The translations under genes were made by a program, and so were the position numbers. From Ectocarpus siliculosus (lineage: Eukaryota > Sar > Phaeophyceae > Ectocarpales > Ectocarpaceae): a stretch of DNA of 13,682 nt. The stretch's first letter is position 1; the number at the start of each line of letters is the position of its first letter. Positions 8,144 through 13,682 of this stretch are shown one piece after another. Below the pieces are notes generated by a model. It saw nothing but the letters and a program-made list of their open reading frames with translations. It was not told where the DNA came from and did not search any database. The stretch is taken from the NCBI GenBank assembly GCA_000310025.1, contig FN648075.1:345330-359011 (forward strand), read 5' to 3'.

Positions 8144-11100
8144 CTACGACGTCTGTAGAACATCTCGGACTATCTCCGCGAAAAAGCCCTTGAACGTCTC
8201 CGCCTTCTCCGCTCTGGGCAGAGGTCGGTCTTCCAGCAAGGTCTCTTCGAAGAAAAACGCCTGCACGGTTTTCAATTGTTCGGAAGAAGTGAGAAACAGA
8301 TCGGCAGAAAATGATACCGCTTCCAGCAGACCGACGAGAACGGTAGGTAAATCAATCGACATGCTGCCGTCCATGATTCCGCCGACGGAGTACGTAAGCC
8401 TCGGACCGTGCACTTAATGCATACGCCGAGCAAACATAGAACCCGATGCAAGTACTGCTGTACCCGGGCAAGCGAAGCGAGCTCGAAGACAACAAAGGCA
8501 TTAAACCCAACGCAGTTAAGCCCGGACCTGTGAATGAATCTGGGGAGAAAACAATTATCCAGAACAGGTACAGCAGAAGAAGCCCAGAGAAGAACAAAGG
8601 CACTAAACCCGACCGACGTAGCTCAGCGCGCCCTAGCACAAACAGCGCACCTCAGGGGTCCCTGGTCGGCTGTAAACCACCTCCTGACCCGCCAACGGCC
8701 GTACAGCCCGTCTCATCTCCAAGTACTGCCCTATCGCAGAGTCTCGGGAGGGGGGGAAAGGGAGGGGAGCCTCTCCCGCCGCCTCGCCGGCAGCGAGGGA
8801 TGCCGGAGAGTCGGCGTAGTGTACAACCACCCGCCAGAACGTGTCCACCACGAAGATTCGGCAGGCTGGGGAGGCTTCGGTTACCGCTTGCCTGGGAACA
8901 GCGAGGGGCGGAAGAGGGACGTCAACCGGAGGGCCGGAGCAGGAGTATTGTCGAAAATGCGTCATTGTTACCCATTACTCCGAAAACAATCGGGGAGCAT
9001 CGTTAAACGATCGCCCGGTCGCGATTCCGCACAGACGGCAAGAGTCACCAAGGTGTTGATGCAAGTACCAAGCCTGCCGAACACTCGTCAAGGAGAAGAG
9101 CGAGGAACACTCCAATACCGTCCTCGATCACTTGGGGGATGAAGCACTCCGCTTGGGAGATCCGTGGTCAATGGTCTAACCGCTAAGGCATGCAAAACAT
9201 GAGTCCCCCCCCCCATATGGAGTTGATGGAGGCAATGGGTACACCGAAGGATGCCGAAGGCCGGGACCAGGCCGGGTCTAGAATCATAGAAGGGTGGGAA
9301 GAGCTGGTAAACACAACAGCAAGCAGAGTTCTAGGTAGAAAGTTGATAGTTTGTAAGAGAGCAGTGAAGTGGTGGGACGAAGAAATCAAGCAAGCAATTC
9401 GAGTACGTAGAGAGTCACACGCAAAATACGCGGCAGGGAAAACAGATGCAGGATGGAAGGAGTATGTTGAAAGTAGAAAGAGGGTGAAGGAGTTGGTCGT
9501 GAAGAAGAAGAAAGGGTTGTGGGAGGAAGTAGTCCAAAAAACTAACGAAGATTTTGAGGGGGGGATGAAGCAAATGTGGGTAGGAATTCAAGGGATAGTG
9601 GGCAACAAAAGAGGGGGAGACACGGAAATAACGACACTAAGATCTGCCGAGGGTAAGATGGTAAGCAGTTCTAAAGGAAAGAGGGAAGTACTAGTAGAGC
9701 ACTACCGCAAACTTGGGACACCCACCACCAACGACAACTTCGACTCGGAGTTTGAGAAGGAAATCAACTCGTGGGCAGAGGAAAACGTTGAAAGATCTCA
9801 GAGGGAACGTAGTGATGTAGACGGGTTGCAGGGAGAGTTCACACGAGAAGAGGTAGAGGACTGCGTAGCGAAACTCAAGAATAGAAAAGCGGCAGGGACT
9901 GATGGAATTGTGAACGAGCTTTTGAAACAGGGGGGGGAGGGGATGATTAACATGTTGGTCCGGATATTCAACTGGATATGGAAACACGAGTACGCGCCGA
10001 AGAGATGGAGAGAAGGAGTAGTCGTGAACCTGTTCAAAAAGGGGGATAAAGCTGACCCGGGGAATTATAGAGGGATAACCCTGTTGAGCACAGTGGGGAA
10101 ACTGTTTGGCAAGATGATAGACAATAGAATGGGAGACATGTTGGAGGGGAAACAAAAGATCAGCGAAGGACAAGCTGGATTTAGACCAGATCGTAGTTGT
10201 GTAGACCATGTATATACATTGAGTATAATCATCCAAGGTAGGAAAGACGCCGGGCGTACGACATACTGTTTCTTCCTCGATATACAAAAAGCCTACGACA
10301 CCGTATGGCGCAATGGATTGTGGGAAAAGATGTGGGACATCGGCATCCGGGGGAAAATGTGGAGGATGTTGAAAAAGATGACAGAATGCACAAGAAGTGC
10401 GGTGATGTTGGATGGGGAAATTTCCAAGTACGTGGATATACTCCAAGGAGTCGCACAGGGCTGTACGATGTCACCCACTCTTTTTAAGATTTACATCAAC
10501 GATTTGATAAGGGCGGTTGAAGCAGTAAGACAGGGAGTCCAAGTAGAGGGAAAGAGTGTGTCCGGACTGATGTTTGCAGATGATTTCGTGGGGGTATCCG
10601 AAACACCAGAAGGGTTGCAAGAACAAATAGATGCGGCGGTAGGATACACCCGAAAATGGAGACTGTCGGCGAACGTAGGAAAATGCGCAGTAGTGGTCTG
10701 TAACGAAGATAAGAAAAATCCCGTAGAATTCCAATGGAAATGGGGGGAGGAAGAACTACCGGTAGTAGACAAGTATACGTACCTGGGAGTAGAGATTTCG
10801 AAGGAGTGCTAATGGGACGCACACATAGCGAAGTTGATTGGGAAGAGTAAAGCTCAGATAGGCAAGATGGACGAGATCCTTACGGACCCACACCTAGACA
10901 CTAGGATTAAGAGGTGTATTCTCTTGAAGGTGATTATACCTAAGCTAGAGTATGCAGGAGAGATATGGGAAGGTAACGAAAAGGCCGTCAAGCAGCTGGA
11001 AACAGTGCAGATGGCAGCGGCCAAGAAAATACTAGGATGTTCAAGTACAACGAGCAACACTGTATTGAGAGCAGAATTGGGAATGTACTCTCTTAAAACA

Positions 11101-13568
11101 AAGAGAGACATGCAGAAGTTGAATTGGCAGTACAAGGTAAGTAGAATGTCGGACGATAGACTACCAGCCATGGTTGACGAGGCAGCTTGGGGAAAAACGA
11201 CTCCAGGGAAGAAGGGAATCAGATGGGACAAGGTGGTAGAGAAGGTTTGGAAGGAGATAGGAGACGAGGAGGAGACGTTGGACACGGAAGGGTTCGGGGG
11301 GTTCAAGACGAAAGTCAAGGAGATGCTAGAGAGTAGGGAGGAGGCAACCCTTCGGAAGATGGTACGAAGCGAAGACCACTTGGAGATATACGGGAAGTTG
11401 AAAGAAGGGATAGGGATGAAGAAGTACTTGGACGGCCCCATGGACTATGCGAAAAAGCTGAAATTGCAATTTCGAGTAGGCGATCTGGACTTGCCAGAAC
11501 GGAGGAAGAGATATACCAGCCGTAGGAGAGAGGAAGAGGAGGATAGACACACATGTCCATGTGGCAAATCGGAGGAGAGTAGACCCCACATAGTTGGGGA
11601 GTGTGAGTTGTACAGGAAGGAAAGAGAGGATCTCGAGGAGGAAATGAGACAGAGAGGGTGTGACATGGACAAGTTTGGTAAATTAGACAACAGCGAAAAA
11701 ACGATCGCGATAATTGGGGATAGATGGTGGGCACAAGAGGCCCTAGAGGACGGGGATAAGATGTGCAAGAAATTTTTATGGAGTTTGTGGCAGAAACGTA
11801 AAGAGCTCCCAAATGTTGGTGGTGTCTCTAGTAGGTGTAGGAACGGTGCTCCGTCTCGAAAGGGACGCGTGGTCAATGGTCAAATGACTACGGCAAGCAA
11901 CAAATGAGTACGCCCCCCCCCCCCCCCATATGAAGTGGGTTGAAAATGTGGGAAGTGGTATCGACTAGGGAAGACATTTTGAGCCACCTTTGGCCAAGTA
12001 GGAAGGAACGATTGGCCATCGGCGACCGGTCCTGTGGGAGCAATGCTCCGTCCTCTCGAGGACGCGTGGTCAATGGTCTAACCGCTAAGGCATGCATAAC
12101 ATAAGATAATGCCCCACGCCCCCTCCCCCTCCCACTCGGGAGATCCTCTTCGGAGATACCACTGCTTGGGCCGACAAAAGGCAAGATTATAGCTACTCAC
12201 CTAGAGAGTGAGAGGCTGTTGGCCAGGCGGATGTCTGGGGTAGCGTAACCCTGCATCTCGGGGTAGAGCGCGATCGACAGCGACTCCGGGTCCAACGAAG
12301 ACAGACGGCTGAGCAAGCTCACCCTGCACGGTGCACGGACACGATGCAACAAAAACGCCGGGCAGGAATGAACACAACGGCGGCTCACACCGTGAAGCGT
12401 GTATGCAAAGTCCATTTAGGACGTGTACTTGGGATTCACGAGACACACGACAGCATCTTCTCTTTGTGGTGCAGATTGCTGTTTTAAGCAAGAGAGTGAC
12501 GCAGCCCTTAAACATTCTGCACGCCCGCCGTCCACCCGCTCACCTCTCGTCAGCGATGCCCTTCGTGGGGTGCAGTACCGGCGATTGTAGAAGGCCGAAC
12601 ACCTGCCTCGCCACGCCCACGATCAGCGGGTTGGCCATCAGGGCCTGGGCCTGCTCGACCCCGCCGCCGCCGGGGATGGCGCTCTCCCTCCCGCCCTCGG
12701 ACGCCGCCAAGCTCTCGGCCAGGCCGGAGATGAAGTTAGCCAGCCAGTCGCGTAGGAGTCCGCGGGCCTCGGCGAAGCCGCTGTGATAGTGGTGGTACGC
12801 ACAAAGAAAACGAGAGAAAACGGGCCATGTGGTTGGTAAAAGAGCGCACTCTGGCATCTACCGAAGAAATACCTGGTAGTGTCTACCATACCGTTGTTTT
12901 GTGCAAACGTCAAGTGACTTTAACGTCGTCTTGTTTGTGTCTCCGAGGTTCGTGGAACACGGGGTTCGTGGGAGTGTGTGCGGCGTGACCTCTTGGGCCA
13001 TGCGTTGTGAGGTGTTCATACACGCGCAAAGCACATCTTCAACTGGGCAGGACATCGTCGGCGACAGACAACATCCGCCTCGTTTTCGAGACATGACCTC
13101 CAGCAGTGTGCTTCAGACCCTTGGGGCAAATAAGCACCCGACCCGGCAATAAATTTCTCTTGTCGTCGCGAAACGCTTGAGACTACATGCATCGCCCCCC
13201 GTTCAAAAAGCAAACGCGTGCCATCCCGCTCCCGACAGGTCTGGGCGACCAAGAGAGAGGTCGCCTACACGTGCAAAGAGAGACGCTTGAAACATCAGAT
13301 TCCTGTCACATTTCTCTGTGCCACACCTCCTTCGGGCCTCGGAGACGACCTTGTGGGCTAGCACCGCGGCCACGGTCGCCGGGTCCGCCGCCGTCGCCAC
13401 AACTTCGACGCTGGGAGAAGAGTCGGTCCTTACCGTGGAGACCCTCAAACGCCGAACCGTCACCATTCTCGCCGCGTTGGTCGCTTCACCGCCGTTGATG
13501 GCGTTGTCGCTCGCTGCCTCGCTTGAAGCGTTGGCGTCCGGAACAACTGCGGTGTACGCGAAGGCGGA
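8144..13568 (-). CDS. SEC24/SEC23-family COPII coat protein, C-terminal half (5' end outside window)
   Basis: Minus-strand exons are 13327-13568, 12544-12780, 12201-12323, 8651-8891 and 8144-8260 (TAG at 8144-8146). Donors are GTGTGG, GTGAGC, GTGAGT and GTGCGC; each acceptor ends in AG (CGCCTAG, ATCACAG, CGTGCAG, TTCCCAG, CGTGCAG). The phases match at all four junctions, giving 319 residues. The gene continues upstream beyond 13682. Residues 40-60 (RLRVSTV, then a gap to AADPATVAAVLAHKVV) fit the end of the beta-sandwich and the start of the SEC23/24 helical domain. DERVSLLSRL...IALYP at about 158-181 fits the SEC24 pattern of DER, helix and LYP. SLSLSR (196-201), RIFVVDTFWRVVVHYAD (212-228) and RPGTPE (276-281) followed by LLEDR (290-294) fit the gelsolin-like domain and the C-terminal tail. 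SEC24 selects cargo within the inner COPII coat on ER exit sites; SEC23 is its partner and the SAR1 GTPase activator. The tail and DER/LYP pattern favour SEC24, although the DTF segment is also SEC23-like. The sequence is divergent, so a paralogue is possible. Intron 3 holds an antisense LINE cluster. Confidence 0.7.
8261..8650 (-). other. Intron 4 (visible numbering) of the SEC24-like gene
   Basis: This 390-base intron runs from GTGCGC at 8650 to CCGTGCAG at 8261 on the minus strand. It contains an 18-base direct repeat with one mismatch, AACAAAGGCATTAAACCC at 8491-8508 and AACAAAGGCACTAAACCC at 8593-8610. Plus-strand open frames across it are not supported, because they continue antisense through the conserved exon 8651-8891. 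Confidence 0.6.
9129..9214 (+). mobile_element. 3'-end fragment of the same LINE family (copy 1)
   Basis: The stretch encodes the family's C-terminal peptide, read as SVVNGLTAKACKT then TGA at 9200-9202, followed by GT and ten C (9205-9214). The DNA from 9164 matches copy 3 at 12066 almost base for base over about 35 bases (GTGGTCAATGGTCTAACCGC and on). Similarity fades before about 9129. A frame-continuous stop (TGA 9140-9142) shows that any earlier coding part is lost. The fragment sits directly in front of the main LINE copy and supplies the ATG from which that copy's open frame appears to start. Confidence 0.65.
9215..11936 (+). mobile_element. 5'-truncated non-LTR (LINE) retrotransposon, main copy
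   Basis: This element contains the linker, reverse transcriptase and C-terminal zinc-knuckle region of a LINE ORF2. It lacks the N-terminal endonuclease expected of apurinic-endonuclease LINEs, so it is judged 5'-truncated. It ends with TGA at 11905-11907, GTACG and fifteen C (11913-11927). The next bases, ATATGAAGT (11928-11936), differ by one base from ATATGGAGT (9215-9223), which follows the preceding C10 tract. These may be target-site duplications, in which case the body is about 9224-11927. No long terminal repeats, RNase H or integrase were seen. The family clade was not assigned. Confidence 0.85.
9217..11907 (+). pseudogene. LINE ORF2 reverse transcriptase, truncated, one in-frame stop
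   Basis: One frame runs from 9217 (in-frame ATGs also at 9190 and 9199, inside the preceding fragment) to TGA 11905-11907, broken only by TAA at 10810-10812. Counting residues from 9190: a linker region with KWWDEEIKQAI lies near 59-69. RT motifs are KAAGTDGI (from 233), GNYRGITLLSTVGKLF (motif 2), QAGFRPDRSC, FLDIQKAYDTV with Asp364 and Asp370 (motif A), LQGVAQGCTMSPTLF (motif B, 10441-10485), FADD at 462-465 (motif C, 10573-10584) and YTYLGVEIS just before the stop. After the stop the frame continues with WDAHI and a long basic, helical region. It ends with a C-x-C-x8-H-x4-C zinc-knuckle-like motif (Cys codons at 11554, 11560 and 11602; His at 11587). The RT would prime cDNA synthesis at the insertion site. 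The catalytic Asp residues are intact, but the lost endonuclease and the stop make this copy probably non-autonomous. Confidence 0.88.
11937..12133 (+). mobile_element. 3'-end fragment of the same LINE family (copy 3)
   Basis: A frame from about 11934 to TAA 12102-12104 encodes a short tail that aligns with the end of the main copy. SHLWPSRKERL matches WSLWQKRKEL, and NAPSSRGRVVNGLTAKACIT matches GAPSRKGRVVNGQMTTASNK. The stop is followed by GATAATG and a C-rich tract (12112-12133, C4-ACG-C5-T-C5-T-C3). It starts almost directly after the main copy's C15 tail, with fewer than 20 unexplained bases, and is in the same orientation. It is an extreme 5' truncation of a related but distinct copy. 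Confidence 0.75.
12781..13326 (-). other. Intron 1 (visible numbering) of the SEC24-like gene
   Basis: The intron is 546 bases, from GTGTGG at 13326 to a strong pyrimidine-rich acceptor (TTTTCTTTGTGCGTACCACC, then ATCACAG) at 12781. I see no embedded gene, repeat or mobile element; open frames inside it are short and show no coding bias. The next intron (12324-12543, 220 bases) is likewise featureless. Confidence 0.6.
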
Positions 13569-13580
13569 CTAGGCGGGAGG

Positions 13581-13632
13581 TGGGGGGGGGGCAGCAGCGG
13601 TGGAAGGAGGAGGAGGAGGAGGGGGGGGGGCG
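13581..13632. repeat. G-run and (GGA)n low-complexity tract
   Basis: The plus strand reads a run of G, then GCAGCAGCGGTGGAA, then (GGA) repeats and another run of about ten G. Read on the minus strand it is a long C/T tract ending at CCGCCTAG|TCC (acceptor at 13569-13570). It therefore doubles as the polypyrimidine tract of the first visible exon of the SEC24-like gene. Its G-runs could form a quadruplex on the plus strand. Confidence 0.75.
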
Positions 13633-13682
13633 TAATCATGTAAAGGCGTGCCGAAATCTTTTGACCATGACCTCCAAAGAAG

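Larger units (their letters stand above)
8892..12200 (-). other. Intron 3 (visible numbering) of the SEC24-like gene, filled by LINE sequence
   Basis: The intron is 3,309 bases long, from GTGAGT at 12200 to TTCCCAG at 8892 on the minus strand. Both flanking exons end and begin in phase 2, so splicing it restores an Arg codon. The LINE cluster occupies about 9129-12133 on the plus strand, antisense to the host gene. About 240 bases at the 3' side (8892-9128) and 65 bases at the 5' side (12134-12200) show no recognisable feature and are probably the original intron. Confidence 0.7.

Noticed and set aside
8261-8413. Extension of the last SEC24-like exon up to 8413
   Set aside because: The frame is open there, but the acceptor CCGTGCAG at 8261 matches the phase 0 donor at 8650 and places the family's C-terminal motif directly after the preceding exon. 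The other acceptors in the extension have the wrong phase.
8446-9142. Two long overlapping plus-strand frames (8446-9006 and 8534-9142)
   Set aside because: They run antisense through a minus-strand exon (8651-8891) whose splice phases and SEC24-like motifs are well supported. Their composition (Arg/Pro/Gly-rich) looks like a shadow frame.
9162-9193. tRNA-like or SINE-like element (TGGTCAATGGTCTAACCGCTAAGG resembles a pol III A box)
   Set aside because: In all three copies the stretch encodes the C-terminus of the LINE frame up to its stop. There is no B box (GGTTCGA-type) downstream and no cloverleaf pairing.
9691-10446. 251-residue minus-strand frame opposite the reverse transcriptase
   Set aside because: It is an antisense shadow of the RT frame, whose conserved motifs are on the plus strand. 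No domain or splice signals support the antisense reading.
9129-11936. Terminal direct repeats of a Penelope-like or LTR element
   Set aside because: The shared ends are only about 40-80 bases, are part of the coding 3' terminus plus a C-tail, and occur a third time downstream. The RT motifs and C-terminal zinc-knuckle-like motif fit a LINE ORF2.

Overview
This window looks like nuclear DNA of a GC-rich eukaryote. Its protein-coding signal is broken into exons with GT-AG introns that keep frame, and it carries a non-LTR (LINE-type) retrotransposon. I see no bacterial-style operons, ribosome binding sites or RNA genes. The overall style (GC-rich third positions, low-complexity acidic, Ser and Ala runs in secreted proteins, C/G-rich simple repeats) would suit a brown alga or another stramenopile. 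That is inference only; no marker in the window fixes the taxon.

Left part (about 1-4700): one minus-strand gene. Five exons (4092-4601, 3323-3912, 2977-3118, 2735-2864, 296-1335) join in frame into a predicted 803-residue protein. It has a hydrophobic N-terminus like a signal peptide, Ser/Pro- and Asp/Glu-rich middle sections and a Cys-containing C-terminal region. I do not recognise the family. A C-rich simple repeat lies beyond its 3' end.

Middle part (about 4700-8140): mostly without recognisable genes. It holds a weak candidate for a small plus-strand spliced ORF divergent from the first gene, a 22-bp tandem repeat, several strong inverted repeats and a cluster of TGACGTGA / GCGTCAA motifs.

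Right part (8144-13568 and beyond the window edge): the 3' portion of a minus-strand gene. Five visible exons (13327-13568, 12544-12780, 12201-12323, 8651-8891, 8144-8260) keep phase at every junction and encode 319 residues. These resemble the helical and gelsolin-like C-terminal half of SEC24/SEC23-type COPII coat proteins, SEC24 more than SEC23. Its 3.3-kb third visible intron is filled by LINE sequence in the opposite orientation.

The LINE cluster is the most unusual structure. A large 5'-truncated copy (about 9215-11936; reverse transcriptase with FADD intact, C-terminal zinc-knuckle-like motif, one in-frame TAA) lies between two short 3'-end fragments of the same family (about 9129-9214 and 11937-12133), all head to tail. 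All three share a coding 3' terminus and end in C-rich tracts instead of poly(A). The sequence after the first two C-tracts is almost identical (ATATGGAGT / ATATGAAGT), which may be a target-site duplication.
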